Shown here in pieces: positions 47,923-58,149 of a DNA stretch of 64,000 nt. The translations under genes were made by a program, and so were the position numbers. The stretch is taken from the NCBI GenBank assembly GCA_024637155.1, contig JAGXFR010000041.1, forward strand, positions 112,926 to 176,925, given 5' to 3'. This DNA comes from Burkholderiaceae bacterium. GTDB lineage: Bacteria; Pseudomonadota; Gammaproteobacteria; Burkholderiales; Burkholderiaceae_E. How positions within the stretch are numbered: position 1 is the first letter of the stretch; the number at the start of each line of letters is the position of its first letter. The notes under the pieces are model-generated. The model was not told the DNA's origin. It searched no databases and saw nothing but the letters and a program-made list of their open reading frames with translations.

Positions 47923-48626
47923 GCCTGCTGCGCGTGCGCGGACTGACCGCCGGCTATCAACACAGCCAGGTGCTCTTCGGGCTCGACTTCGACGTCGAGG
48001 CCGGGCAGGTCGTCACCCTGCTCGGTCGCAACGGGATGGGCAAGTCGACGACGGTCAAGTGCCTGAGCGGGCTGCTGCGCCCTTCGGGGGGAACGATCGA
48101 ACTCGACGGAACGGCGCTGGCCGGAGCGCCGGCCTACCGGATCGGGCGTGCGGGAGTCGGCTTGGTGCCGGAAGGCCGACAGGTGTTTCCAAGCCTGACC
48201 GTGCACGAGAACCTCGTCGCGACCGCGTCGCGGCGCAATGCGGGATCCCATCCGTGGACGCTCGAGCGGGTCTTCTCCCTGTTCCCCGGTCTTGCCGAAC
48301 GAGAACGCCAGCTCGGGGGCAAGCTCTCCGGGGGGGAGCAGCAGATGCTGGCGATCGGCCGCGCGCTGATGACCAACCCGCGCCTGCTGATCCTGGACGA
48401 AGCGACCGAAGGGCTCGCGCCGCTGGTGCGCACCGAGATCTGGAAGTGCCTCGCGCTGCTGCGCGCGGAGGGCCTCGCGATGATCGTCATCGACAAGAAC
48501 CTGCGACCGCTGCTGCCCCTCACCGACCGGCACTACATCCTTGAGAAGGGTCGGATCGCCTGGCAGGGCGACAGCGCGGAACTGAGCGCGGATTCCGTGG
48601 CGGTCGAGCGCTACCTCAGCGTCTAG
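47919..48626 (+). CDS. ABC transporter ATP-binding protein, LivF family
   Basis: A 235-residue cytoplasmic ATPase, partner of the LivG-type subunit. Walker A is GRNGMGKSTT, the signature LSGGEQQMLAIGRAL, Walker B LLILDEATEGLAP. The start is a GTG overlapping the preceding stop. This is the last gene of the importer operon. The DUF2784 gene follows 35 bases later and may be read through. Confidence 0.95.
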   Translation: MSLLRVRGLTAGYQHSQVLFGLDFDVEAGQVVTLLGRNGMGKSTTVKCLSGLLRPSGGTIELDGTALAGAPAYRIGRAGVGLVPEGRQVFPSLTVHENLVATASRRNAGSHPWTLERVFSLFPGLAERERQLGGKLSGGEQQMLAIGRALMTNPRLLILDEATEGLAPLVRTEIWKCLALLRAEGLAMIVIDKNLRPLLPLTDRHYILEKGRIAWQGDSAELSADSVAVERYLSV

Positions 48627-48661
48627 CGTCGACCCGCGCGCGGCACACCGGACACACCACG

Positions 48662-49054
48662 ATGGGCTACGCGATCCTTGCCGATGCGGTGGTGCTGGCG
48701 CACTTTTCCTTCATCCTCTTCGTCCTGTTCGGCGGTTTCCTCGCGCTGCGCCACGGGGGAATCGTCTGGGCGCACCTGCCGGCAGCCGCATGGGGCGCCG
48801 CGATCGAGTTCGGCGGCTGGATCTGCCCGCTCACCCCGCTGGAGAACCGGCTCCGCGCGCTTTCGGGCGACACGCCCTACCCGGGTGATTTCCTCGGCGA
48901 GTACCTGCTGGCCGTCGTCTACCCGGCGGGGCTCGAGCGCGACGTCCAGATCGTGCTCGGCAGCGTCGTGCTCGCCGTCAACGCCGTCGTCTATACGCTC
49001 TTGTGGCGTCGCCATCGAGCGCGTGCGCGCGCTCGGCACGATGCGATTCGCTAG
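48662..49054 (+). CDS. DUF2784 small membrane protein
   Basis: A 130-residue inner-membrane protein with three or four helices, starting YAILADAVVLAHFSFILFVLFGG and containing the family block CPLTPLENRLRALSG and YPGDFLGEYLLAVVYP. The function is unknown. It ends at overlapping stop codons (CTAG) with the convergent tsaC gene. Confidence 0.88.
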   Translation: MGYAILADAVVLAHFSFILFVLFGGFLALRHGGIVWAHLPAAAWGAAIEFGGWICPLTPLENRLRALSGDTPYPGDFLGEYLLAVVYPAGLERDVQIVLGSVVLAVNAVVYTLLWRRHRARARARHDAIR

Positions 49055-50055
49055 CCACGCGCTTCCGCGCCGGCCTGCGCGCGACCCAGGCGATCGCGCA
49101 CCGCGACCCACGCGGGCTCGGCCGGCGGTTCCTCGACCAGAATTCGATCGACGCGCAGGGCGTCGAGCCGGCGTAACGTCGCGTAGAGCTGGCGCGCATA
49201 GGTGAGCGGCTCACCGGCCGCGGGCTCCCAGCAGGAGACCGGCTCCTCCGGGGAAATCCGCGACCACACGGCCAGACGCTCACCACGTGCCAGGCACTCG
49301 TGCACCCGCGCCGCGAGGCGCGAAGGCGTGATCAATTCCAGCGCCGTGGCCGTGGCGTAGTGGGCAGCGAGCGTGCCCGAAACCCGGGGCACCTGCGCGT
49401 CGGGGGGTCGCAACGCGACACCGAGCACCGCCTCGACCTGTGCCGCCGAGATCGATCCGGGACGCAGCAGCGCCGCTTCTTCCCGGCTCAGGTCGACGAT
49501 CGTCGATTCGACGCCGTGCTCCGACTCGCCACCCTCGAGAACCAGCGGCGCGTCGTCTCCGAGGTCGTCGAACACATGCGCGACGCGCGTCGGACTGACG
49601 CGCCCGAATCGGTTTGCCGAAGGCGCGGCGACGCCGTGTCCACCCGCCGCCACGAAGGCCACGAGCAGGCGATGCGCGACTGGATGCGACGGACAGCGCA
49701 GGCCGATCGTGCTCTCGTTGCCGCAGGCAAAGCGCGCGACGCCCGGTCGGCGCGCCAGCACCAGGGTGAGCGGCCCCGGCCAGAACGCTTCGATCAGTGC
49801 CGTCGCGCGAGCGTCCAGGTCGGCCCAGTAAGCGGCGCTGGCTCGATCGGGAACGTGGACGATCAGCGGATGCCCGCGTGGTCGGCCCTTGATCCGATAG
49901 ATCGCCGCCACGCCGGCCGCGCTCTCGGCATCGGCCCCGAGCCCGTACACCGTCTCGGTCGGAAACGCGACGACGCCTCCCGTGCGCAGACGCGCTACGG
50001 CTTGCGCCACGAGCGCGGCGCCGTTGTCGTGTGCTTCGTGCCGGGCGGGATTCAA
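49051..50055 (-). CDS. tsaC: L-threonylcarbamoyladenylate synthase (Sua5/YwlC type)
   Basis: A ~334-residue enzyme that makes threonylcarbamoyl-AMP for the t6A37 modification of ANN-decoding tRNAs. The YrdC domain has GGVVAFPTETVYGLGADA, KGRPRGHPLIVHV, and the nucleotide-site SANRFGRVSPT. The ~120-residue C-terminal Sua5 domain follows the linker PRVSGTLAAHYATATAL, so this is the long form. No ATG lies near the N-terminus. TTG at 50055, just after the purK stop, is my choice. A later GTG is possible. It follows purC-purE-purK. Confidence 0.9.
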   Translation of the reverse strand: MNPARHEAHDNGAALVAQAVARLRTGGVVAFPTETVYGLGADAESAAGVAAIYRIKGRPRGHPLIVHVPDRASAAYWADLDARATALIEAFWPGPLTLVLARRPGVARFACGNESTIGLRCPSHPVAHRLLVAFVAAGGHGVAAPSANRFGRVSPTRVAHVFDDLGDDAPLVLEGGESEHGVESTIVDLSREEAALLRPGSISAAQVEAVLGVALRPPDAQVPRVSGTLAAHYATATALELITPSRLAARVHECLARGERLAVWSRISPEEPVSCWEPAAGEPLTYARQLYATLRRLDALRVDRILVEEPPAEPAWVAVRDRLGRAQAGAEARG

Positions 50056-50071
50056 AGCCTCGCCGCGCTGC

Positions 50072-51262
50072 TCAAACGCCGACGATGCCGAGATCCGTCG
50101 CGATGCGCTGCGCGAGTCCGCCCGCCTGCTCGAGGGAATCGCCCATGACCGTGATGTGGCCCATCTTGCGGCCCGGTCGCGGTTCCGCTTTCCCGTAGAG
50201 GTGCAGCTTCGCACGCGGGTGCATCACCACCCGGCTCCAGTCGGGCTCGCGGCGCGCGCCCTCCTCGCCCTGAAACCAGCATTCGCCCAGCACGTTGATC
50301 ATCACCGCCGGTTCGTGCTGCTGCGTGCCGCCCAACGGCCAGCCGGTCATCACCCTGACCTGCTGTTCAAACTGGCTCGTGACGCAGGCGTCGATGGTGT
50401 AGTGCCCCGAGTTGTGGGGCCGTGGCGCAACTTCATTGACAACCAGCGATCCGTCGTCGAGCACGAAGAATTCCACGCACAGCACGCCGACGTACTGGAT
50501 CGAATGCGCGACACGCACCGCCGCGTCGGTCGCCTCGCGTGCGAGCGAAGCGTCGACGCGCGCCGGGGCGCTCGAGCGCACGAGAATCCCGTTGCCATGG
50601 ACATTCTCGGCGACCGGATAGGGCGCGGTCTCGCCGTCGAAACCGCGGGCGACCACCACCGAGAGCTCGGAGGCGAGCGCAAGGCGGCGTTCGAGCACAC
50701 ACGCCGTCCCGTCCATCGCGGCGAAGGCTGCAGTCGCCACCTCGCGGGTCGCGACGCGCACCTGGCCCTTGCCGTCGTAACCAAGCCGGGCGACCTTGAG
50801 AATGCCCGGGAAGAGCGTATCGGGCGCCGCCGCGATATCGTCCGCGCTGCGGATTTCGACAAAGGGTGCCACCGCCAGCCCGCACCCGCGCAGGAAGTTC
50901 TTCTCCGCGATCCGATCCTGCGCGATGGCGACCGCATCGGCCGCCGGACTGACGATCAGCCGCTCGGCGAGAATCTCGAGCGCGCGCGCCGGGACGTTCT
51001 CGAATTCGGTCGTCACCGCAGAACACATCCCGGCGAGTTCGGCCAGCGCCGCCTCATCAAGATAGTCCGCCTGGATGTGCCGGTCCGCCACCGAACCGGC
51101 CGGGCTCTGGTTGCTCGGGTCGAGTACGCAGACGCGAAAGCCGACCGACTGCGCGGCGCTGCAGAACATCCGCCCCAACTGCCCTCCCCCCAGCAGGCCG
51201 AGCCAGCTGCCGGGCGGCAGCGAAGGTAAGGGGCGGAAGTGGTGCGTTGGTAGCTGCATCAT
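50072..51262 (-). CDS. purK: 5-(carboxyamino)imidazole ribonucleotide synthase
   Basis: A 396-residue ATP-grasp enzyme that converts AIR to N5-CAIR with ATP and bicarbonate in de novo purine synthesis. The N-terminal LGLLGGGQLGRMF and the core KVARLGYDGKGQ, VNEVAPRPHNSGHYT (metal and ATP site) and the C-terminal HLYGKAEPRPGRKMGHITV are intact. It lies 34 bases downstream of purE in the usual order. Confidence 0.97.
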   Translation of the reverse strand: MMQLPTHHFRPLPSLPPGSWLGLLGGGQLGRMFCSAAQSVGFRVCVLDPSNQSPAGSVADRHIQADYLDEAALAELAGMCSAVTTEFENVPARALEILAERLIVSPAADAVAIAQDRIAEKNFLRGCGLAVAPFVEIRSADDIAAAPDTLFPGILKVARLGYDGKGQVRVATREVATAAFAAMDGTACVLERRLALASELSVVVARGFDGETAPYPVAENVHGNGILVRSSAPARVDASLAREATDAAVRVAHSIQYVGVLCVEFFVLDDGSLVVNEVAPRPHNSGHYTIDACVTSQFEQQVRVMTGWPLGGTQQHEPAVMINVLGECWFQGEEGARREPDWSRVVMHPRAKLHLYGKAEPRPGRKMGHITVMGDSLEQAGGLAQRIATDLGIVGV

Positions 51263-51296
51263 TCTCTGACTCCTGGTGGCGTGACGTTCGTGAGTG

Positions 51297-51788
51297 CTAG
51301 CGCGGTGGCAGCGTCATCGCGCGCGCGAGGTCGCTCTGGCGAGTACGGTATTGGTCAAGTCTTTCGGCGAGCGTCGCGTCGGCCGCGGCGAGCATCGCGA
51401 CCGCGAAGAGTCCGGCGTTGGCGGCCCCCGCTTCACCGATCGCGAAGGTGGCCACGGGAACGCCGCGCGGCATCTGCACGATCGACAACAACGAATCCTC
51501 GCCGCGCAAGTACCGGGAAGGGACCGGCACGCCCAGCACCGGGACGCTCGTCTTCGCGGCCAGCATCCCCGGCAGGTGCGCCGCGCCGCCGGCCCCGGCG
51601 ATGATCGCCTGCAGCCCGCGGGTGCGCGCTTGTTCCGCATAAGCGAACATCTCGTCCGGCATCCGGTGCGCCGAAACCACGCGCGCCTCGTGTGGCACAT
51701 CGAACTCGCGCAGCACCTCCACCGCGTGCTGCATCACGTCCCAGTCGCTGCCGCTGCCCATCACCACGCCGACCAGCGGCTTTGCCAT
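51297..51788 (-). CDS. purE: N5-carboxyaminoimidazole ribonucleotide mutase
   Basis: A 163-residue class I PurE that turns N5-CAIR into CAIR. The signature GVVMGSGSDWDVM is at the N-terminus, followed by VVSAHRMPDEM (with the catalytic His), AGAGGAAHLPGMLAAKT and GVPVPSRYLRGEDSLLSIVQMP. It starts three bases after purC and precedes purK. Confidence 0.97.
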   Translation of the reverse strand: MAKPLVGVVMGSGSDWDVMQHAVEVLREFDVPHEARVVSAHRMPDEMFAYAEQARTRGLQAIIAGAGGAAHLPGMLAAKTSVPVLGVPVPSRYLRGEDSLLSIVQMPRGVPVATFAIGEAGAANAGLFAVAMLAAADATLAERLDQYRTRQSDLARAMTLPPR

Positions 51789-51791
51789 CGC

Positions 51792-52694
51792 TCATTCCTC
51801 CCCGAGCTCTTGGCCGGTGAGCCGCTGCAGCGCCTCCCGGTACTTCTCGGCAGTGCGCGCGACCACTTCCGGCGGCAGCTTCGGTGCCGGCGCCTGCTTG
51901 TTCCAGTCCGGCACCGTCTCAAGATAGTCCCGCACGAACTGCTTGTCGAACGACGGCGGAGAAATGCCCGTACGGTAGGAATCCGCCGGCCAGAACCGCG
52001 ACGAATCGGCAGTGAGCACTTCGTCCATCAGATGCAGCGTGCCCTGCGCGTCGAGGCCGAATTCGAATTTCGTGTCGGCGATCAGGATCCCGCGGGTCGC
52101 GGCATGGCGGCGCGCCTTCTCGTAGAGCGCCAGGCTCACGGTGCGGACCTGCTCGGCGCGCGGCGCGCCGACACGGTGCGCCATTTCGTCGAAGGAAATG
52201 TTCTCGTCGTGTTCGCCCCCCTGCGCTTTGCTTGCCGGGGTGAAGATCGGCTCCGGCAACTGCTGCGCAAGTTCCAGTCCGGCCGGCAGCGCGATGCCGC
52301 AAATGGCGCCGCTCGCCTGGTAGTCCTTCCACCCCGAGCCGATCAGGTAGCCGCGCACCACCGCCTCGACGGGCAGCGGCGTGAGCCGCTTGACGAGCAT
52401 CGAGCGCCCGCGCACCTGGTCGACCTCATCGGGGGTGACGACGCTTTCCGGCGCGGCCCCGGTCAGGTGGTTCGGCACGACATCGGCGAGCAGATCGAAC
52501 CAGAACAGCGCCATCCGGGTGAGCACGCGCCCCTTGTCGGGGATCGGCTCGCTCATCACGACGTCGAATGCCGAGAGCCGGTCGGTCGTGACCATCAACA
52601 GCCGGTCGTCCCCCACCGTGTAATTGTCGCGGACCTTCCCCCGGTGCAGCAGCGGCAGCGATTGCAGGTGGGATTCGTAAAGGCACTCGGACAT
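51792..52694 (-). CDS. purC: phosphoribosylaminoimidazole-succinocarboxamide synthase
   Basis: A 300-residue enzyme joining CAIR and aspartate to give SAICAR. The start [29 protein letters not shown] and [18 protein letters not shown], and the IADTKFEFG motif are standard. The length is that of the longer proteobacterial form. It leads the purC-purE-purK-tsaC run and is divergent from the cytochrome gene. Confidence 0.97.
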   Translation of the reverse strand: MSECLYESHLQSLPLLHRGKVRDNYTVGDDRLLMVTTDRLSAFDVVMSEPIPDKGRVLTRMALFWFDLLADVVPNHLTGAAPESVVTPDEVDQVRGRSMLVKRLTPLPVEAVVRGYLIGSGWKDYQASGAICGIALPAGLELAQQLPEPIFTPASKAQGGEHDENISFDEMAHRVGAPRAEQVRTVSLALYEKARRHAATRGILIADTKFEFGLDAQGTLHLMDEVLTADSSRFWPADSYRTGISPPSFDKQFVRDYLETVPDWNKQAPAPKLPPEVVARTAEKYREALQRLTGQELGEE

Positions 52695-52808
52695 TTCGGA
52701 CTCCGGATCAAAGCGCTATTTTGCCCGAACCCGTCGCGCTGCCGAAAACGGCTCGAGGCCCGCCAAAGTCTCCCGCCGGCACCGGCGCGCCCGCGAGGGC
52801 TGGGTCTT

Positions 52809-52864
52809 CCTATGATAGGCGCAACCGATCAGCGACCGTAAGGATTCGAGGCGTCACGCGACGC
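52809..52864. promoter_or_regulatory. inverted repeats in the purC/cytochrome divergent spacer
   Basis: The 234-base spacer 52695-52928 has no gene. It contains CCTATGATAGG (52809-52819) and GCGTC-ACGC-GACGC (52851-52864), both exact inverted repeats. Either could be an operator or a promoter element for the cytochrome gene. No function is proven. Confidence 0.3.
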
Positions 52865-52928
52865 AAGGGGGAATGAAGGTACCGGTTCGCCGCTGCCTCG
52901 TACCGATTCCTGCCACAAGGAGAGTCCC

Positions 52929-53660
52929 ATGGTGCTTCGACAAACCCCCGTTGCCCGCGCACTGATGTCCTCGGGCGTGCTCTCGCTCGCGCTCGGCGCC
53001 GGCCCCGCAGGGGCCGCCCCGTGCAGCCCCTGTTCGTCCCGTTCGCGCACCGCGTCGCGTGCCGGCGCCCCTTGTGGGGCCAAGAACCCGTGCGCCGCCA
53101 AGAACCCGTGCGCGCCCAAGGCCAAGAATCCCTGTGCCGCGAAGAACCCTTGCGCCGCGAAGAACCCATGTGCTGCGAAGAACCCCTGCGCGGCGGCGAA
53201 GCCCGACGTCGACGCACGGACCGTGACGCGTCCGGCCGGCTACAAGCCGTTCACCGGCAATCCGGCGCAGTTGCTCGAGCGCGGGAAGCAACTCTGGAAC
53301 GATGCGAAGCTCAGCACCAACGGGCTGTCGTGTCAGACCTGTCACCAGGGCAACAACGCTTTCGCGCCCAGCTTCGCGAAGGCCTACCCGCACCGCGTCC
53401 AGATGCCGCTCGATCGCGGCGGGGTCAAGCAGGTGCAGCTCGACGAAATGGTCCAGTTCTGTCTCGTCGTGCCGATGGCGTCGAAGCCGCTGGCGTGGAA
53501 CTCCGCCGAACTCGCGGCCCTGACCGCCTACTCGGCGAAAGTTCAGAAAGACTACATTGCGACGACGGCCAAGGCCCAGAACCCGTGCGCGGCAAAGAAC
53601 CCGTGCGCGGCCAAGGCGAAGAATCCTTGCGCAGCAAAGAACCCCTGCGCACCGAAATAA
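52929..53660 (+). CDS. exported c-type cytochrome flanked by KNPCAA cysteine repeats
   Basis: A 243-residue protein. A signal peptide (to about AGPAGA) is followed by a repeat block at residues ~32-88, made of six-residue units KNPCAA, with nine Cys. The centre (~100-210) is a class I cytochrome c domain with heme motif CQTCH (Cys135, Cys138, His139) and a candidate axial Met183. A second block of four NPC units closes the protein. AAGGAGAG precedes the ATG. It is probably periplasmic. The repeats look like a metal- or thiol-rich tail, and neither copper nor another metal can be assigned from sequence. The domain may belong to a SoxX- or cytochrome peroxidase-like group. Confidence 0.88.
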   Translation: MVLRQTPVARALMSSGVLSLALGAGPAGAAPCSPCSSRSRTASRAGAPCGAKNPCAAKNPCAPKAKNPCAAKNPCAAKNPCAAKNPCAAAKPDVDARTVTRPAGYKPFTGNPAQLLERGKQLWNDAKLSTNGLSCQTCHQGNNAFAPSFAKAYPHRVQMPLDRGGVKQVQLDEMVQFCLVVPMASKPLAWNSAELAALTAYSAKVQKDYIATTAKAQNPCAAKNPCAAKAKNPCAAKNPCAPK

Positions 53661-53665
53661 CCGTC

Positions 53666-55408
53666 CTAGCGCGCGCTGTGCGTCTCTGACGGACCTGCCG
53701 GCGCCTCCTCGGGGGCGCCGCGCAGATCGTCGCCACGAATGCCGCGCTGATGCTGCAGCTCGGCCATGTCCTCTTCCGCCTCGATGGTGGCGGCATGGCT
53801 CGGGCTGCGCAGCAGGCGATCGCCCTTGACGAGTTGCTCGATGGCCCGCCGGGTCGCGCTGAGCTCGGCCAGCAGCGTGTCGGTGGCCTCTACCGAGACG
53901 CGGTGCGCAACCGCTGATCCCAGCAGCGCCACCTTGGTCTGCTCGTACGATTCGCCGAAGAGCTCGAGCGCCGCCAGGCGCTGCGCGTCGTCTCCTTCGC
54001 GTGCATAACGCTCGCCCGGTTGCCCGGCCAGAACCACGCAATCGACGGCCCGTTCCAGCACCTGCGCAACTGCGGCGGCGACGGCCAGATCCGCGAGTTC
54101 CGCCCCGTCCCGACGCAGGCTGTCGACGTAGTGCGTCAGCCGCGCCGCTTCTCCGAGATAGCGTCCGACGCGCAAGGACTGGGTCAGCTCCGCCTCGACG
54201 TCGCCGGGCATCGTTTCCATCCGCAGGGTGCCCACGTAACTGCCGATCGCTTCGCCGAGCTGGTGCACGGCAGCGGCCTGGCGCTGGACTTCGTCGGAAA
54301 TCCCTCGAGCCGGCCCGGTGATGGCGGCGTGCACGACCCCGGTCACCAGGGCGCGCAGACGAAGCAGTTCCTCGCGCACCGCCGATACGGCCATCTCGGG
54401 CACCGACGCAAGCGAGGGGTCGAGGTGCTGCGGTCGGCCGAGATCCTCGTGCAAGGTCCGAAACATCCGGTCCAGCACCTTGGACATCGCAGGGATGAGA
54501 GGCAGCATCACGGCTACCCCGAAAGTCTTGACCGTCGTGTGAAACACCGCGATCGTCACCGCCACCCCGCCATTGAAGTGCAGAAACGCGAAGGCCTGGC
54601 CGATCGACCACAGCAGGAACGGCAGCATCACCAGGCCGAATACCCCGGCCACGATGTTGAAGATCACGTGCCCGAGCGCGAGCCGCTTGGCCGCCGGCGT
54701 GGCGCGGATCGCGGCGAACACCGCCGTCGAGGTGCTGCCGACGTTCGCTCCGATCACCGTAACCGCCGCTGCTTCCAGGCCGATCACGCCGCCCAGCGCC
54801 GCCGTGATCACCAGGGCGATCGATGCGCTCGATGACTGCGTGAGCAGCGTGGCGACGAAACCGAGCAGCAGGAACGCGCCCCAGCCCCCACCGTTGCCGG
54901 CAACCGTCGCGGTATAGGTCCCGGCCATGCCCCCGAACGCATCCTTGAGGATCGCCAGGCCGAGAAAGAAAAGGCCGAAACCGGCGAGCGCCTCGCCCAG
55001 CCCCTGGATCCGCTTGCCCGAAAGCATCAGGCGCAGCACCACGCCCACCGTGAGAATCGGCAACGCCAGCAGTTCGATCTTGAATCCGAAGCCGATCAGC
55101 GTCACCAGCCAGGCGGTCGTGGTCGTGCCGATGTTGGCGCCGAAGACCAGCCCGAGGCCCTGGCGCAAGGTAAGCATCGCGGCGTTGACGAAGCCGATCG
55201 CCGCCACGGTCACCGCACCCGAGGACTGAATGACGCCCGTGATCAGGAACCCGACGAAGACGCCGCGCGACGGACTCGAGGTCCATGTGCCAAGGATCTG
55301 CTTGAGCCGGCCGCCACCGAAGGTCTTCAGCCCCTCGGTCATCATGTGCATCGCGAGCAGGAACAGCGCGAGGCCGCCCGTCGCAGTGAGTGCGATCTGT
55401 ACGTTCAT
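53666..55408 (-). CDS. Na/Pi-cotransporter II-related protein with PhoU-like tail
   Basis: A 580-residue inner-membrane protein of the NptA/YjbB family. The two inverted transport repeats are recognised by GVIQSSGAVTVAAIGFVNAAML and TLLTQSSSASIALVITAAL (QSS signatures), and by GANIGTTTTAW and GANVGSTSTAV. The C-terminal ~250 residues are helical with PhoU-like spacing. It moves phosphate with Na+, in YjbB probably outwards. It ends six bases from the convergent cytochrome stop. Confidence 0.92.
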   Translation of the reverse strand: MNVQIALTATGGLALFLLAMHMMTEGLKTFGGGRLKQILGTWTSSPSRGVFVGFLITGVIQSSGAVTVAAIGFVNAAMLTLRQGLGLVFGANIGTTTTAWLVTLIGFGFKIELLALPILTVGVVLRLMLSGKRIQGLGEALAGFGLFFLGLAILKDAFGGMAGTYTATVAGNGGGWGAFLLLGFVATLLTQSSSASIALVITAALGGVIGLEAAAVTVIGANVGSTSTAVFAAIRATPAAKRLALGHVIFNIVAGVFGLVMLPFLLWSIGQAFAFLHFNGGVAVTIAVFHTTVKTFGVAVMLPLIPAMSKVLDRMFRTLHEDLGRPQHLDPSLASVPEMAVSAVREELLRLRALVTGVVHAAITGPARGISDEVQRQAAAVHQLGEAIGSYVGTLRMETMPGDVEAELTQSLRVGRYLGEAARLTHYVDSLRRDGAELADLAVAAAVAQVLERAVDCVVLAGQPGERYAREGDDAQRLAALELFGESYEQTKVALLGSAVAHRVSVEATDTLLAELSATRRAIEQLVKGDRLLRSPSHAATIEAEEDMAELQHQRGIRGDDLRGAPEEAPAGPSETHSAR

Positions 55409-55518
55409 TGTGGAGCCGACGCGGCTGCCCTTCTCGTGTCCGTTGCGTTCGCGACCCGCGGCCGCGTCTTCACACCCGCTTCAGAAAGCGGGGGTCCGAT
55501 TGTACGCCAAGCGCGCCG

Positions 55519-56583
55519 CTACTGGACGACCTGCTGGAGTTCCCCCTTGCCGTAGCGATCGATCATCACGGACATGGAGAGCGGCTTGATGCGGCCGGCC
55601 TGCCCGACGCAGCCGAATTGCTCGTAGCGCTGCAGGCAGATCGAGCGTGCCGCGGCGGAGGCGGGCTTGAGGTAATCGCGCGGATCGAACTTGCCGGGGT
55701 TCTTCGCAAAGTACTCGCGAATCGCCCCGGTCATCGCCAGCCGGATGTCGGTGTCGATGTTGATCTTGCGCACCCCGAAATGAATCGCCTGCTGGATCTC
55801 CTCGACGGGAACTCCATAGGTCTCCTTCATTTCGCCGCCGTACTTGCGAATCTGCGCGAGCAGTTCCTGGGGCACCGACGAGGAACCGTGCATCACCAAG
55901 TGCGTGTTCGGAATCCGGCGGTTGATTTCCTTGATCCGATCGATCGCGAGGATGTCCCCGGTGGGCTTGCGCGAGAACTTGTACGCCCCGTGGCTCGTGC
56001 CGATCGCGATCGCCAGCGCGTCGACCTGCGTGCGTCGCACGAAGTCCGCCGCCTGCTCGGGATCGGTGAGCAGCTGCTCGCGGGTCATCGTGCCCTCGGC
56101 GCCGTGCCCGTCCTCCTTGTCGCCCTTCATGGTCTCGAGGGAGCCGAGGCAACCGAGTTCACCCTCCACCGTGACGCCGACGGCGTGGGCAAGCGTGACC
56201 ACATTGCGGCTCACCTCGACGTTGTAGTCGTAGCTGGCGATGGTCTTGCCGTCCTCGCGCAGCGACCCGTCCATCATCACCGAACTGAAGCCCAGCCGGA
56301 TCGCCTGCTGGCAGATCGCCGGCGACTGGCCGTGATCCTGGTGCATCACCACCGGCAGATCCGGGTAGCTCTCGACCGCTGCCTCGATCAGGCGCCGCAG
56401 GAAGGCCTCCCCGGCATACTTGCGTGCCCCTGCCGAGGCCTGCATGATCACCGGCGCGTTGAGCTCGGAGGCCGCCGACATGATCGCCTGCACCTGTTCG
56501 AGATTGTTGACGTTGAAAGCCGGGATGCCGTAGTCGTTCTCGGCGGCATGGTCAAGAAGCTGGCGCATCGAAACGAGGGGCAT
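55519..56583 (-). CDS. fbaA: class II fructose-1,6-bisphosphate aldolase
   Basis: A 354-residue zinc aldolase of glycolysis, gluconeogenesis and, if present, the Calvin cycle. Zinc ligands are seen in [11 protein letters not shown] and later in [10 protein letters not shown] and [10 protein letters not shown]. The [11 protein letters not shown] block marks the subtype found next to cbb or glycolytic genes in betaproteobacteria. GAAGGAGG precedes the ATG at 56583. It is the last gene of the tkt-gap-pgk-pyk-fba run. Confidence 0.97.
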   Translation of the reverse strand: MPLVSMRQLLDHAAENDYGIPAFNVNNLEQVQAIMSAASELNAPVIMQASAGARKYAGEAFLRRLIEAAVESYPDLPVVMHQDHGQSPAICQQAIRLGFSSVMMDGSLREDGKTIASYDYNVEVSRNVVTLAHAVGVTVEGELGCLGSLETMKGDKEDGHGAEGTMTREQLLTDPEQAADFVRRTQVDALAIAIGTSHGAYKFSRKPTGDILAIDRIKEINRRIPNTHLVMHGSSSVPQELLAQIRKYGGEMKETYGVPVEEIQQAIHFGVRKINIDTDIRLAMTGAIREYFAKNPGKFDPRDYLKPASAAARSICLQRYEQFGCVGQAGRIKPLSMSVMIDRYGKGELQQVVQ

Positions 56584-56660
56584 TGCGATTCCTCCTTCGG
56601 TAAACCGGCCTGTGGCCGGCCGTCGGGTTTGATTCGGGCCGCACATGCGGCCCGTCGGGT

Positions 56661-58100
56661 TCAGTGCGTGTCGCCGACCTTGACGATTTTCATCGTGTTG
56701 GTTCCGCCGGCCTTGCCGATCGGTTCGCCGATCGTCATCACGATCAGATCGCCGCGCGCGACAACCCCGGCCTCGAGGACACGCATCTCGGCCTCGAGCA
56801 ACACTTTTTCGCGATCCGCCGAATGCGCCTGGAGGCTCAGCGGGTGCACCTCACGGAACAGGCTCATGCGGCGCCGACCTGCCGCCCCCGGGGTGAGCGC
56901 ATAGATCGGCACGCCCGAATCGATCCGCGACATCCACAGGGCGGTCGACCCGGACTCGGTCAGTGAAACGATCGCCTTCACCTTCAGGCGCAGCGCGACC
57001 CACAATGCGCTGAGCGCCACCGACTGGTCGACCCTCGTGAAGGTGCGGTTGAGAAACTCGCTGTCGAAGGCCGTGGTGTGGTGCCGATCGGCCTCGACGC
57101 AGACCCGCGCCATCGATTCGACCGTCTCGACCGGATACTTGCCGGCCGCCGTCTCGGCCGAGAGCATCACTGCGTCCGTGCCGTCGAGCACCGCATTGGC
57201 AACGTCGGAAACCTCCGCGCGCGTCGGTACCGGCGACTCGATCATGGACTCCATCATCTGCGTGGCCGTGATCGTGAGCTTGTTGAGGTTCTTGGCAAGC
57301 TTGATCATGGTCTTCTGTAGCGCCGGCACGGCCGCGTCGCCGACTTCGACGGCCAGGTCCCCGCGCGCCACCATGATTCCGTCGGATGCGCGCAGGATTT
57401 CCTCGAGATTGCCGATCGCTTCGAAGCGCTCGATCTTGGCGATGGTCAATGCCTTGCCGCCAGCGGCACGCATCAGCTCGCGCGCCATGTACATGTCGGC
57501 CGCGTTCTTGGGAAACGACACGGCGAGGAAGTCGGCTTCGAGCTTGCAGGCGGTGCGGATGTCGTCCATGTCCTTGGACGTGAGGGCCGGCGCGGAGAGT
57601 CCCCCGCCCTGGCGGTTGATTCCCTTGCGGTTGGACAGCGTCCCGCCGACGAGCACCGTGCACTCGATCGTCGTCGGCCCGACGCGCTCGACGCGCATCG
57701 TGAGGCGCCCGTCGTTCAGAAGCAGCGTGTCACCGGGATTGACGTCGTTCACCAGGTCCGGGTAGTCGAGCCCGACATGTTTCTCATCGCCCGTTTCGCA
57801 CTCGATGTCGAAGGTGAAGCGATCCCCCGAGGCCAGCTGCACCTTCCCGTCGGCGAATTTCCCGATCCGGATTTTCGGTCCCTGCAGGTCGGCGAGCACT
57901 CCGATGTCCCGATTGAGCCGCGTGGAGATTTCGCGCACGTGGCGGATCGTTTCCGTATGTTCCTCGACCGTGCCGTGGGAGAAGTTGACGCGCACCACGT
58001 TGACCCCGGCGAGGATCAGGCGCTCGATCATTTCCGGCGTGTTGGATGCGGGACCCAGCGTCGCCACGATCTTCGTGGCACGGGGAGAGGATTCGATCAT
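56661..58100 (-). CDS. pyk: pyruvate kinase
   Basis: A 479-residue glycolytic enzyme making pyruvate and ATP. The N-terminal [16 protein letters not shown], the active-site signature [19 protein letters not shown] with its Lys, the [14 protein letters not shown] metal site, and [16 protein letters not shown] are all present. It lies 49 bases downstream of pgk on the same strand. Confidence 0.98.
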   Translation of the reverse strand: MIESSPRATKIVATLGPASNTPEMIERLILAGVNVVRVNFSHGTVEEHTETIRHVREISTRLNRDIGVLADLQGPKIRIGKFADGKVQLASGDRFTFDIECETGDEKHVGLDYPDLVNDVNPGDTLLLNDGRLTMRVERVGPTTIECTVLVGGTLSNRKGINRQGGGLSAPALTSKDMDDIRTACKLEADFLAVSFPKNAADMYMARELMRAAGGKALTIAKIERFEAIGNLEEILRASDGIMVARGDLAVEVGDAAVPALQKTMIKLAKNLNKLTITATQMMESMIESPVPTRAEVSDVANAVLDGTDAVMLSAETAAGKYPVETVESMARVCVEADRHHTTAFDSEFLNRTFTRVDQSVALSALWVALRLKVKAIVSLTESGSTALWMSRIDSGVPIYALTPGAAGRRRMSLFREVHPLSLQAHSADREKVLLEAEMRVLEAGVVARGDLIVMTIGEPIGKAGGTNTMKIVKVGDTH

Positions 58101-58149
58101 GGATTCGGCTCGTTCGTTGCGTTAACAGAGAAAATACGCGAATTCCGGC

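Noticed and set aside
53080..53200. Short regular repeats that could suggest a CRISPR array.
   Set aside because: The repeats are in frame, encode KNPCAA units and lack unique spacers, so they are coding repeats of the cytochrome gene.
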